Origin: an uncultured Alphaproteobacteria bacterium
Lineage (GTDB): Bacteria; Pseudomonadota; Alphaproteobacteria; RF32; CAG-239
DNA length: 44,900 bases
Assembly: GCA_944391515.1 (NCBI GenBank)
Contig: CALXTW010000014.1
Span: 1-44,900 of the forward strand
Direction: 5' to 3'
Below are positions 32,786 to 40,207 of the stretch, one piece after another. The notes under the pieces were generated by a model. It made no database searches and had not been told where the DNA came from. It saw only the letters and a list, made by a program, of their open reading frames with translations. How positions within the stretch are numbered: the stretch's first letter is position 1; the number at the start of each line of letters is the position of its first letter. The position numbers and the translations under genes are program-made.

Positions 32786-33145
32786 ATGATTATTGATGGT
32801 AACAATAAAAAGCAAAGAAGTATTTTGACAAATAAATGCTTCTATCAAACGACCGCTCGTATCATGCGCGACTTTGAAGAAAAAGGCTATGCCAATTCCG
32901 CCGATGAAACCGCAAAGGTCATTTCGGCCTATCACGATGTGGTTAAAAAACGCACAAAAAACAATTTCAATCCCGATTACAACGCCGCTTTTCAAAGAAT
33001 TGACAATGCAATTGCCATGCTGGCAAATAAGGTCTTCTATGACTATGACAAAAAAAGCTACGATTATGCTTATAAGTCATTTGAAGAATTTGACCATATT
33101 AACGCCATTGTCGGGCGGCAACATATGAAAAAGAATTCCGCTTAA
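32786..33145 (+). CDS. Hypothetical protein
   Basis: A 119-residue, soluble, mostly helical protein (FYQTTARIMRDFEEKGYA, ETAKVISAYHDVVKKR) rich in Asn, Lys and Tyr. No family recognised. The ribosome site is weak (GGATGTTATGTC upstream). Codon use is like its neighbours. It stands alone with 96 bases to the next gene. Confidence 0.55.
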   Translation: MIIDGNNKKQRSILTNKCFYQTTARIMRDFEEKGYANSADETAKVISAYHDVVKKRTKNNFNPDYNAAFQRIDNAIAMLANKVFYDYDKKSYDYAYKSFEEFDHINAIVGRQHMKKNSA

Positions 33146-33241
33146 ATCTTAGGCTGTGGGCAGATTGCGCTCACTCTTGCAAACTTAGAAAAGTTGCGCT
33201 AAACCTTGTTTAGATTAAAATAACTAAACAAGGATTTTGTT

Positions 33242-34216
33242 ATGCAAAAAATTTCATTAATAGGATGTGGTCGTTGGGGTACTTTTTTGGGGTGGTATGC
33301 CGGTAATTATTGCGGTTTTGCGCAAGTTGATATGTATGATATTCCAACATCACCAAACTTTATTGAACTTCTTAATACCAGAAAAAATCCTTATCTCACA
33401 CTATCCGATAACATGGTTTTGCATGATAAAATCGAAGATGTTTTGCAAAATGATATAATTATCGTTTCAATCGGGTGCCAACATTTCAGAGAACTGTGCA
33501 AACAGCTCAATACTTTTAATCTCAAAGGAAAAACTTTCCTTTTGGCAATGAAAGGGTTGGAAACCCCGAGTGCTGAAACAATGTTTTCCATTATGCGCGA
33601 AGAAGTTAAACAAGATATTCATGTTGCCATTTTGGCCGGTCCGGGACATGTTCAAGATTATATGAAAGGTGTGCCTTCTTGCGCCGTAATTGACTCTGAT
33701 GAAGAAGAAACTAAGGATAAATTAATTAAGGCTTTGCAAAGTGACTTAATCCGCTTTTACTATGGTTCGGATCTTATCGGTAACCAAGTTGGTGCCGCGC
33801 TCAAAAATGTTATCGGTTTAGCTGCCGGAATTTTGGATGGATTGGAATGGTATGGGCTTAAAGGCGCTTTAATGGCCAGAGCTCCGATTGAGGTTGGCCG
33901 ACTTATTGCTTATTTCGGCGGCAATCCTCGTACAGCCTATGGACTGGCTCACTTAGGCGACTATGAGGCAACTTTGTTTTCTAAACACAGCCACAACCGC
34001 ATGTTTGGTGAAAAATTTGCCAGAGGTGAAGACTTCGGCAAATTGGCTGAAGGTGTGCCGACATTGCAAGCAGTTAAATTCATTGCAGATAGAGAAAATA
34101 TTGATATGCCGATTTGTCAGGCTCTTTATAAAGCAATTTATGAAAAAGCCGACATCAAAGAAACCATTAAGGCAATGTTTGGTCGCGACCTTAAACAAGA
34201 ATTTGAACCATTTTAG
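33242..34216 (+). CDS. Glycerol-3-phosphate dehydrogenase (NAD(P)+), GpsA-like
   Basis: A 324-residue dehydrogenase with an N-terminal NAD(P)-binding motif (LIGCGRWGTFLG, compare GxGxxG), the substrate lysine in GAALKNVIGLAAGILDGL and the C-terminal helix block AHLGDYEATLFSKHSHNRMFG. GpsA makes sn-glycerol-3-phosphate from dihydroxyacetone phosphate for phospholipid synthesis. The motif GRWGT differs from the usual GSWGTALA, and a few segments are divergent, so a related substrate is possible. AAGGA precedes the start. It lies 6 bases before the ybaK-like gene, probably one transcript. Confidence 0.8.
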   Translation: MQKISLIGCGRWGTFLGWYAGNYCGFAQVDMYDIPTSPNFIELLNTRKNPYLTLSDNMVLHDKIEDVLQNDIIIVSIGCQHFRELCKQLNTFNLKGKTFLLAMKGLETPSAETMFSIMREEVKQDIHVAILAGPGHVQDYMKGVPSCAVIDSDEEETKDKLIKALQSDLIRFYYGSDLIGNQVGAALKNVIGLAAGILDGLEWYGLKGALMARAPIEVGRLIAYFGGNPRTAYGLAHLGDYEATLFSKHSHNRMFGEKFARGEDFGKLAEGVPTLQAVKFIADRENIDMPICQALYKAIYEKADIKETIKAMFGRDLKQEFEPF

Positions 34217-34222
34217 CTAAAT

Positions 34223-34693
34223 ATGTCTCTGGAACAAGTCAAAAAGTTTTTTGAAGATAAAGGCCGGAATGTTATTGAACTGGAGCAATCTTCGGCAACC
34301 GTAGAATTGGCGGCTAAAGCCTTAAACGTTGCTCCAGAAAGAATTGCAAAGACGCTTGCTTTTACGCTCGATGAGGGCGTTGTTTTAATTGCGACCGCCG
34401 GTGATATGAAAATTGATAATGCCAAATACCGAAATTATTTTCACACGAAGGCAAAAATGCTTTCCGCTGATGATGTCTTTTTAGCAACGGGGCATAAAAT
34501 CGGCGGAGTTTGTCCGTTTGCTCTTCCTCAGCCTAAACCCAAAGTTTATTTGGATATTTCTCTCAAAAGATTTGAAAGCGTCTTTCCTGCTTGCGGAAGC
34601 GCAAATTCAGCTATTGAACTCTCTCCTAATGAACTGTTTAATTTTTCTGATGCGTTAGAGTGGATTGATGTCTGTCGTTCTAAAACGGCTTAA
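34223..34693 (+). CDS. YbaK/EbsC-type aminoacyl-tRNA deacylase
   Basis: A 156-residue protein with the YbaK fold: VELAAKALNVAPERIAKTL at the N-terminus, GHKIGGVCPFALP in the middle and FPACGSANSAIELSPNEL at the end. Members remove mischarged amino acids (for example Cys or Ala from tRNA-Pro) in trans. The conserved lysine (AKTLAF) and GxGGVxPF pattern are intact. It follows the GpsA-like gene closely. Confidence 0.87.
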   Translation: MSLEQVKKFFEDKGRNVIELEQSSATVELAAKALNVAPERIAKTLAFTLDEGVVLIATAGDMKIDNAKYRNYFHTKAKMLSADDVFLATGHKIGGVCPFALPQPKPKVYLDISLKRFESVFPACGSANSAIELSPNELFNFSDALEWIDVCRSKTA

Positions 34694-34694
34694 T

Positions 34695-35552
34695 TTATTG
34701 CAATTTCGGAGATACGCTAAGTACTTCTCTTAGATACTCTAAATCTTTTGGGTCACACATCACACAAACATTTTTCAGGTGCAATTTATCATCAAAATCT
34801 TTCGGAGAAAATTTTGTTACTTCTTTTCCATCTTGCAGATGATAAACATGCAGTCCCACAGCTTGAGCTATTACCCATCCTCCTGCTAAGTCCCAAATCG
34901 ACATGTAAAAAGCATAGGCCTTGGCGCGTTGGGTCACCAAATAGAGCAATTGAACCACTGCGGAATAGTAATTCAGCATTATTACTTCTGATAATTTAAA
35001 ATGTTTTGTAGGTGGCGTATTCCAATAATGTCCAAAAATTATTTTGCAAGAATTTTGGCCTTGCGTATCTAGTTTTTTATCTTCCTCATTCGGTTGAAAC
35101 GCATTTTGCTTTAAATAAGCTATTTTGCCATCGCTGTAAACAAGCTCTTGAGTCGCCGGCATATATAAAAAACCACAATATGGTTTTCCCTCAAAAAATA
35201 CACCGACCGATATCCCATAAAGCGCTTGATTGCAAGAATAAGGCAATGTGCCATCAATCGGATCTATAATAAATTGATATTTGGCTTGGGTAATTGTTTG
35301 CCATTTATCCTTACCGAGAGATTTTAGACTTTCTTCATCTACTATCACATGGGGCATATCCGCAAAATGGGTAGCTATAAATTGCTGAAACAATTTGCTT
35401 ATCTCTAAATCTGCCGTTGTAACCACCGACATTACATTTTTTTCTTTTAAATAATTTTTTTCGGAATCTAAATTTTTTTGCTCTCTTAGGGCTATTTCTC
35501 CGGCTTGTTTCATAAATTCCAATAAAACATTAATCATTTGTTTTTTAGTCAT
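34695..35552 (-). CDS. Inositol monophosphatase family phosphatase
   Basis: A 285-residue metal-dependent phosphatase. The metal-binding motifs are present: DEES, IIDPIDGT and WDLAGGWVIAQAVG (the usual WDxAAG form). The family includes inositol monophosphatase, CysQ (PAP phosphatase) and histidinol phosphatase. The substrate is not decided. The ATG at 35552 has AGGGGAT at good spacing; a second ATG is two codons upstream. It overlaps the phosphatase gene upstream by 8-14 bases and is co-transcribed with it. Confidence 0.82.
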   Translation of the reverse strand: MTKKQMINVLLEFMKQAGEIALREQKNLDSEKNYLKEKNVMSVVTTADLEISKLFQQFIATHFADMPHVIVDEESLKSLGKDKWQTITQAKYQFIIDPIDGTLPYSCNQALYGISVGVFFEGKPYCGFLYMPATQELVYSDGKIAYLKQNAFQPNEEDKKLDTQGQNSCKIIFGHYWNTPPTKHFKLSEVIMLNYYSAVVQLLYLVTQRAKAYAFYMSIWDLAGGWVIAQAVGLHVYHLQDGKEVTKFSPKDFDDKLHLKNVCVMCDPKDLEYLREVLSVSPKLQ

Positions 35553-36135
35553 AATCATCCCCTAGTTCTTCTTCGGACCAATGGCCGTCATCGTATGTCA
35601 GGCGGAGCAAGGCTCCATTTTCGAGACGGTTCATTTGTATGCCGAACTGTAACATTAAACACCTGATTGCCGCACTATGGGACGAAATACCGATTATTTC
35701 TTCAGGGGTATTCAGCATCTCGGAAATGGCGGCAAACATGCGTTGCATTATCTCATATTTACTCTCGCCGCCCTCAAAGCGAAAATGAATATATTCGGCA
35801 TCCAGATTGCGCCAATTTTTATATTCTTCGGTTTGGATAATGTCTTTGTGATATTGGCCTTCGTTGATGCCAAAGTTGCCTTCAATCAAACTCTCTTTTA
35901 CCTCTACGGGAAGAGATAAAACCTCGCCGATAATCTCTGCGGTTTGTAAGGCACGCTTTAACGGGCTGGAATAAATTTTTTGTAAGCCGTAAGGGCGCAA
36001 GGTTTCGGCCAAGAGGTGCGCCTGAGCAATGCCGGCCAGATTGAGCTCGGGATTATGCCCTGCTCCTTGCCAGCGGCCTTCTTTGTTAAAATCCGTTTCA
36101 CCGTGGCGAAAAATATAAAATGTCTTTTTACGCAT
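35545..36135 (-). CDS. Histidine phosphatase family protein (phosphoglycerate mutase-like)
   Basis: A 196-residue protein of the RHG family: FRHGETDFNKEGRWQG with the phospho-histidine His11, IYSSPLKRALQTAEIIG, the acid in IEGNFGINEG and the second histidine in ISSHSAAIRCL. Candidate activities include sugar-phosphate phosphatase, alpha-ribazole phosphatase or 2,3-bisphosphoglycerate-independent functions. Start 36135 follows AAGGAAAC; an upstream ATG at 36162 has no ribosome site. It is the first gene of a two-gene unit. Confidence 0.82.
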   Translation of the reverse strand: MRKKTFYIFRHGETDFNKEGRWQGAGHNPELNLAGIAQAHLLAETLRPYGLQKIYSSPLKRALQTAEIIGEVLSLPVEVKESLIEGNFGINEGQYHKDIIQTEEYKNWRNLDAEYIHFRFEGGESKYEIMQRMFAAISEMLNTPEEIIGISSHSAAIRCLMLQFGIQMNRLENGALLRLTYDDGHWSEEELGDDYD

Positions 36136-36257
36136 GAGGTTTCCTTCAAAAACAAATATCATCTCCTCATAGTCACAGTTTTTAGCTTACAAAATAATCC
36201 GTTAAAATCTGTTTAATTGCATATAGACAAAATAAAACTATTTTTGTCATTTCTAAA

Positions 36258-36286
36258 TTGACTCAAGCTGTGAAATTTGATATAAA
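36258..36286 (+). promoter_or_regulatory. Predicted sigma-70 type promoter
   Basis: TTGACT (36258-36263), a 17-base spacer and TATAAA (36281-36286). It is the best promoter match in this region and should start near 36293, giving an 80-base leader with a stable fold for the 36373 gene. Confidence 0.6.
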
Positions 36287-36372
36287 GGTTTTAGAGATTT
36301 TATTATTTTAGTTATTCCCGTTCACCTTAGGCAAGTGAACTTTATGGGAAAAACGCCTTAAAAATTTTAACA

Positions 36373-36783
36373 ATGGAAAGATTTACTTTTGCCGGTACAT
36401 TGTTCGTGCCGGTTGAAAATTTGAGAACTCAGTTTTCTTTTGTTTGGGGCGGCACACTGACCTCAGCTGACAACAAAGTGGACGTCATTTTATTTAAGAC
36501 GGATACTAAAGAAAACATAGTCCCTCTGATGGAGGAGGATTTAAAAGAGCTCCAAAAGTTGGAACAGACAGACAACATAAAGGCACAAATTGCTTTTATT
36601 GAAGAAGCACTGGGACAACTACCCGAGGGTTCCATTTGGCGAAAAGAGCCTGATGTAGCCCTTTTGCAGGCCGCAAGTCAGCTTGTCTGCAATATTTTGT
36701 CCCAACAAGGCAAAAGCTTGCAGATGTCCTTCACAAAGGACAATGTATTGTACACGTCGGGTGTGTCTGGTGTGTATAAATAA
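36373..36783 (+). CDS. Hypothetical protein with SD-less leader
   Basis: A 136-residue soluble protein: two beta strands at the N-terminus (FTFAGTLFVPVENL, FSFVWGG), then a helical part (LKELQKLEQTDNIKAQIAFIEEA) and a strand-rich end. No family recognised. There is no SD: the leader ends CTTAAAAATTTTAACAATG. An RNA fold with 8 plus 5 bp (36315-36350) lies in the leader, together with a tiny in-frame ORF (MGKTP, 36344-36361) before the gene. It has its own promoter and terminator. Confidence 0.6.
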   Translation: MERFTFAGTLFVPVENLRTQFSFVWGGTLTSADNKVDVILFKTDTKENIVPLMEEDLKELQKLEQTDNIKAQIAFIEEALGQLPEGSIWRKEPDVALLQAASQLVCNILSQQGKSLQMSFTKDNVLYTSGVSGVYK

Positions 36784-36794
36784 CCTAAAAAAAA

Positions 36795-36835
36795 TTATCC
36801 CCTTGTTCCAAAATTTGGACAAGGGGATTTGTTTT
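36795..36835 (+). terminator. Intrinsic terminator
   Basis: TCCCCTTG...TCCAAA pairs with TTTGGA...CAAGGGGA with a single-base mismatch, followed by TTTGTTTTG. It ends the 36373 gene and the convergent membrane protein gene. Confidence 0.75.
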
Positions 36836-36836
36836 G

Positions 36837-37157
36837 TTACTTTTGGCGCAAGCTCCCCACGAAAAAGGAAATTGCCGCCACTGCAAATAACGCGCATACA
36901 CCATAAATGACCCAAGGGGTAAAATCATAACTCATTGTTGCAACAATGACCATCAGCAAAACCGCATAGAGCAAGACGCCACACAAAACGCCCATCACAA
37001 AAGTTTTGGCTTTGCGTTGTTCTTTCGGCGTAGCTTTAAGCGTTAAAAAATCAGGATTTTTCTTTTTCATCCTGTTCCATGCAATCAAGGCAAGACTCAA
37101 AGTAATAATCCCGATAGCACCCCAAGAGATAAGTACTAATTTTAACTGTTCATCCAT
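36837..37157 (-). CDS. Small membrane protein, unknown
   Basis: A 106-residue protein with three hydrophobic segments (about 7-27, 52-75 and 82-102), the first two separated by a basic stretch (RMKKKNPDFL, PKEQRKAK). No family recognised. There is no SD; the leader reads ACTTAAAAACAATATTTTTATG. A strong TTGACA promoter lies upstream (37204-37231) and gives a leader of about 40 bases. Confidence 0.6.
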   Translation of the reverse strand: MDEQLKLVLISWGAIGIITLSLALIAWNRMKKKNPDFLTLKATPKEQRKAKTFVMGVLCGVLLYAVLLMVIVATMSYDFTPWVIYGVCALFAVAAISFFVGSLRQK

Positions 37158-37203
37158 AAAAATATTGTTTTTAAGTTATAAAATAATAAAAATTTGTGTG
37201 ATG

Positions 37204-37231
37204 ACTATAAAACAAAAGCGGTCAATGTCAA
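37204..37231 (-). promoter_or_regulatory. Predicted strong sigma-70 promoter
   Basis: On the minus strand TTGACA, a 16-base spacer and TATAGT. Both hexamers are near consensus. Transcription should start near 37197, about 40 bases before the ATG of the membrane protein gene. Confidence 0.65.
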
Positions 37232-37332
37232 CTTAAAATAATTTGCGCGTCTTCATTAGGAAATTTTCATTTAAAAGTACTGGCTTAATTGCTATGCATA
37301 TGCGCGCGCAAAATATGAAGTAAACTTAAGAA

Positions 37333-37368
37333 GAGGTCACAAGTTCACACAAAAAAAAGCGTCCATAA
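37333..37368. repeat. 36-bp direct repeat, copy 1
   Basis: Begins GAGGTCACAAGTTCACAC and ends with an A8 run and GCGTCCATAA. It matches copy 2 at 38797-38832 with one mismatch (37347 A, 38811 G). The first 14 bases equal a part of the T-arm region of tRNA-Val, and the end equals half of the tRNA terminator. Confidence 0.85.
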
Positions 37369-37536
37369 CAGCTCTCCCCCTGAATGGATGAGATATAGCC
37401 TGTTTATTGCCAACAAATCCGGATAGTTTGTCGCGGCCGTTTGAAACTCCGCCAAACCGTTCACAACATCATGGTTGGTTGTGACAATAGCCGTCAAACC
37501 TATTGGGTGAGTTTTTATTATCTTTGTCGATGTATC
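37345..37536 (-). pseudogene. Open coding remnant without start codon
   Basis: On the minus strand there is an open stretch of 63 codons between two stop codons, reading ...THPIGLTAIVTTNHDVVNG... and ...SGGELLWTLFFV. It has no start and its 3' end runs into the direct repeat. The composition is coding-like (GC content and codon use), but no family is recognised, and it may be only chance. Confidence 0.3.
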
Positions 37537-37722
37537 CTACCATCAGATGCTGTGGACTGGCGGGGCAAATCTATCATCTACCCGTCTCTTTCTCTCATAT
37601 TGAGGGCAGATTAGCACATCTCTTAAAACTTGCCAACAGAGCAGAGGAAAAATCCGCATAAATTTTTTGAAACAGCATAAAATCTTTTACATCTCCCCCA
37701 AAAGTCTTAAGCACTTAAATAC

Positions 37723-37751
37723 TTGACAAAGAACATGAAACAATATACGCT
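37723..37751 (+). promoter_or_regulatory. Predicted promoter of the 37800 gene
   Basis: TTGACA (37723-37728), a 17-base spacer and TACGCT (37746-37751). The -35 is perfect and the -10 is poor. The transcript would have a leader of about 42 bases with no SD. Confidence 0.45.
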
Positions 37752-37799
37752 TCTCTGACAAAATGTTATTTTTGTGTCTAATATCTAAATTTTATTTTT

Positions 37800-38540
37800 A
37801 TGAAGAAAAGAACAGTACTATTGCTTAGTGGTCTTGCCACTTGTTTCTGTGCCGCTGCTGCAAAGGCATTAACGCAAGACAGCAGAGAAGCGAATTTGCA
37901 GGATATGATACTTCGGTATGGGCGCATTAAGCCCCAATATGAGGGAATGGTTTTTAGTGTGACTTCCAAGGCATTTCAAAATTGGTATGCCGACTCATAC
38001 GGTTTTAGTTTGGGTGAACTTGTTGCGGCTCTGTTTTATACAAGCTCGGAGCATAAAAAGCTTATTGACAAAGACCCTACACGTACATGGAATCTTCTAG
38101 AAACCATGGCTGTGGAGTGGAATGGGAATTATCCGGATTTAGAAACGGGTTTTCTTGTCTATAATGCAGCTGATGCATTATACCGAAGTTGGGCCGATTA
38201 CAGAAGCGGCTATCAAAAGTATCTCCGAGCACTCCGTGTTATGTATTATAATGAGCATCGGATACAAATTGAAGGAAGTTTGATATCTCGTAATTCAACC
38301 TTATTCATATGGGATTACAATCGACACCAGGATTTGTGCAATATGGAGGTAGATATTAACAAACCCTCACTGAGCCAGATAAAAGATTTTGTCCGTAAGC
38401 AGGTTGAACAAAATATCCATTGGATTTGGCCGACTTTGCAGAAAGAAGCCCAACGCTGTCAGAAAGAAAACCCCCAGTGGGTAGATTCTGTATATGAGAA
38501 GATTGATGAAATTGGTAGCAAACTGTTTGTATCACTATAA
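37800..38540 (+). CDS. Secreted hypothetical protein with SD-less leader
   Basis: A 246-residue protein with a signal peptide (MKKRTVLLLSGLATCFCAAAAKA, cut likely after KA). The mature part is helical, rich in Trp and Tyr (AFQNWYADSYGFSLGELVAAL, YRSWADYRSGYQKYLRAL) with two cysteines in the C-terminal half. No family recognised. The leader reads CTAAATTTTATTTTTATG and lacks an SD. Own promoter and terminator; it sits between the two copies of the 36-bp repeat, which fits an acquired cassette. Confidence 0.65.
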   Translation: MKKRTVLLLSGLATCFCAAAAKALTQDSREANLQDMILRYGRIKPQYEGMVFSVTSKAFQNWYADSYGFSLGELVAALFYTSSEHKKLIDKDPTRTWNLLETMAVEWNGNYPDLETGFLVYNAADALYRSWADYRSGYQKYLRALRVMYYNEHRIQIEGSLISRNSTLFIWDYNRHQDLCNMEVDINKPSLSQIKDFVRKQVEQNIHWIWPTLQKEAQRCQKENPQWVDSVYEKIDEIGSKLFVSL

Positions 38541-38564
38541 TACAAGAAGTTCTCTACCTATACG

Positions 38565-38597
38565 AAAAAGCGTCCGCCTTTGCGAACGCTTTTTTTA
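38565..38597 (+). terminator. Bidirectional terminator
   Basis: AAAAGCGT-type arm (38565-38575) pairs with ACGCTTTTTTT (38586-38597), and the interior CCGC..GCG(A) extends the stem. It ends the 37800 gene and, on the other strand, lies just behind the tRNA 3' remnant. Confidence 0.75.
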
Positions 38598-38599
38598 GT

Positions 38600-38627
38600 T
38601 GGTGGGTATGACAAGACTCGAACTTGT
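38600..38627 (-). repeat. Displaced 3' end of a tRNA (28 bases with CCA)
   Basis: On the minus strand ACAAGTTCGAGTCTTGT followed by CATACCCACCA is the T-arm, acceptor strand and CCA of a tRNA with no body in front of it. It is almost identical to the 3' end of the intact tRNA-Val at 38847-38923 but differs at two acceptor bases (CATACCC against CACTCCC). This is the type of scar left when an element integrates into a tRNA gene, or the relic of a tandem tRNA. Confidence 0.75.
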
Positions 38628-38633
38628 CTTGCG

Positions 38634-38796
38634 TCGTAAAGCCTTGCGCTGTTTGCGCGCGGCTACTTTGCTTCGGGCACTCGTCTTGTAAATCTCGCCA
38701 TAAAAAGCTACCGCTTTTATGGCTTGATAACAATACTTCGCCTCTTGCGGTAAAAATAACCGCTACTCCGGTTATTTTTATCCTCGAGCCTCTCTC
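38634..38796. repeat. Hairpin-rich spacer between tRNA remnant and tRNA-Val
   Basis: Perfect inverted repeats follow one another: GCCATAAAA/TTTTATGGC (38697-38705, 38715-38723), a 12-bp stem (38751-38762, 38769-38780, loop CTACTC) and CCTCGAG/CTCGAGG (38782-38788, 38794-38800), with a weaker GC-rich one at about 38641-38663. An 86-codon open frame on the minus strand crosses it, but I do not regard that as a gene. Confidence 0.65.
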
Positions 38797-38832
38797 GAGG
38801 TCACAAGTTCGCACAAAAAAAAGCGTCCATAA
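38797..38832. repeat. 36-bp direct repeat, copy 2
   Basis: Second copy of the repeat at 37333-37368 (35 of 36 bases equal). Its first 15 bases form a perfect inverted repeat with 38868-38882 inside the tRNA-Val gene, and its last part is the 5' arm of the tRNA terminator. Confidence 0.85.
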
Positions 38833-38842
38833 AGGACGCTTG
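38815..38842 (-). terminator. Terminator of tRNA-Val
   Basis: On the minus strand AAGCGTCC and GGACGCTT pair around a 5-base loop, followed by eight T. It lies 5 bases after the encoded CCA end. Confidence 0.85.
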
Positions 38843-38846
38843 GAAT

Positions 38847-38923
<77 letters not shown>

Positions 38924-38941
38924 ATCGAACTCTTGTTTGAT

Positions 38942-38969
38942 ACAATAATTGTTTTTACAAATCAAGCAA
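38942..38969 (-). promoter_or_regulatory. Predicted promoter of tRNA-Val
   Basis: On the minus strand TTGCTT, a 16-base spacer and TATTGT, with the tRNA 5' end 18 bases downstream of the -10. The match is moderate. Confidence 0.45.
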
Positions 38970-39087
38970 AATTTTAGTTTTCTGATAATTTTTTATTGGC
39001 GTAAATTATTAAAAAGTTAATCTTTTATCTTTATAATCTTCTTTGCAACGTACACTTTTATCTTTTATTCAAGAGAAAGGAAATATT

Positions 39088-39975
39088 TTGTCGGATAAAA
39101 TTATTGATTTTTCAGTCGATTATTCAAAGCTCAAAATCTTTGATGAGTTTAACACCAAAGATATTAAGTTTCCTATGGTTTTATCCGTTCCTCATAAAGG
39201 AAGCGTTTTTCCTGAAGAGTTTTTGGCTCACACAAAATATTCTCCCGAAGAACTGAGATGTAATGAAGACTCCTTTGTTGATGAGTTGGTCGTTCCCGCC
39301 TCTAATGCCGGTATCCCTATGGTGGCAATGAATATTTCCCGCGTGTTTGTTGATGTGAATCGTGATAAAATCGAACTTGACCCTACAATGTTTTATAACC
39401 ATCCGCAAGCAGATACAAATGCCGGCGGGAGAAGATGCCGTGTCGGTTTGGGCGTTATTCATAGAATCACCGCTAAAAACCATAACATATATGATGGCCT
39501 CCTCAACTATGATGAAGTTCAAGAGCGCTTCAAAAATGTCTATGATGTTTATCACAAAAAGCTCCAACAACTCATTGATAAAGTTATAAAAAAATTTGGA
39601 TTTTGCATGGTTTTGGACTGCCACTCAATGCCGTCTGAAATTTGCTCTCTAATGCAAGATACCAATAAAATTGATTTTTGCCTCGGTACGTTGTTTGAAC
39701 AAAGTTGTCCGCCAGATATGCACGCTATATTCAAAGACGCTTTGGTTAAAAAAGGCTATAATGTAGCCGATAACTGCCCTTATTCAGGTGCCTTTATCAC
39801 TTTTAACTACTGCCAACCCCGAAAAGGAATCTACACCATGCAAATGGAGATTAATCGCGGGCTTTATATGAATGAACGTGTGTATAAAAAAAATGACGCA
39901 TTTTCAAAGCTTAGTGAAGACATTTCGCAGGCAATTCTTGGCTTAGGCAACTTTTTGCTGGATTTTAAAAAATAA
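39088..39975 (+). CDS. N-formylglutamate amidohydrolase family protein
   Basis: A 295-residue protein of the FGase fold. Zinc-binding and catalytic blocks are visible: VLSVPHKGSVFPEEF, NISRVFVDVNRDKIELDP, VIHRITAKNHNIYDG, CMVLDCHSMPSE and QMEINRGLYMNE. The family hydrolyses N-formylglutamate at the end of one histidine degradation path (HutG) or other N-acyl amino acids. There are no hut genes in this window, so the substrate stays open. The TTG at 39088 has AAAGG 7 bases upstream and is preferred to the TTG at 39043. Confidence 0.85.
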   Translation: MSDKIIDFSVDYSKLKIFDEFNTKDIKFPMVLSVPHKGSVFPEEFLAHTKYSPEELRCNEDSFVDELVVPASNAGIPMVAMNISRVFVDVNRDKIELDPTMFYNHPQADTNAGGRRCRVGLGVIHRITAKNHNIYDGLLNYDEVQERFKNVYDVYHKKLQQLIDKVIKKFGFCMVLDCHSMPSEICSLMQDTNKIDFCLGTLFEQSCPPDMHAIFKDALVKKGYNVADNCPYSGAFITFNYCQPRKGIYTMQMEINRGLYMNERVYKKNDAFSKLSEDISQAILGLGNFLLDFKK

Positions 39976-40207
39976 TTGTGTTATAACCCCTCTTGACTTC
40001 AGCGAATGAGAGGTAATGCCTTTCTTATTTTTATCGCTGTTTTGAGTTATAAGCTATGATTATACTTAAGTTTTTTTGAGAGTATGTCAGGAGTTTGTAT
40101 TTGAACAACCAACCTCAAAACTTTAAATTTTATCAGGCTTAACACGAACTGAAATTGGCATATTTGTTGCATAGGGATGTTTGTGGCCGTTTTGAGGGAA
40201 CAGAGGG

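Larger units (their letters stand above)
37232..37799. other. Gene-free accessory region with repeat, remnant and promoter
   Basis: This 570-base stretch holds no complete gene. It contains the first copy of a 36-bp direct repeat (37333-37368), a minus-strand open stretch that looks like a broken coding remnant (37345-37536) and the promoter of the 37800 gene (37723-37751). The rest shows nothing I can support. Confidence 0.6.

Noticed and set aside
38554..38814. 86-codon minus-strand reading frame
   Set aside because: It runs across a tRNA 3' end, hairpins and a terminator. The peptide end KFESCHTHQ is a direct translation of the tRNA fragment, so it is not a gene.
39976..40060. Terminator after the N-formylglutamate amidohydrolase gene
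   Set aside because: CCTCT and AGAGG can pair, but the loop is long and there is no T-run, so it is too weak to call.
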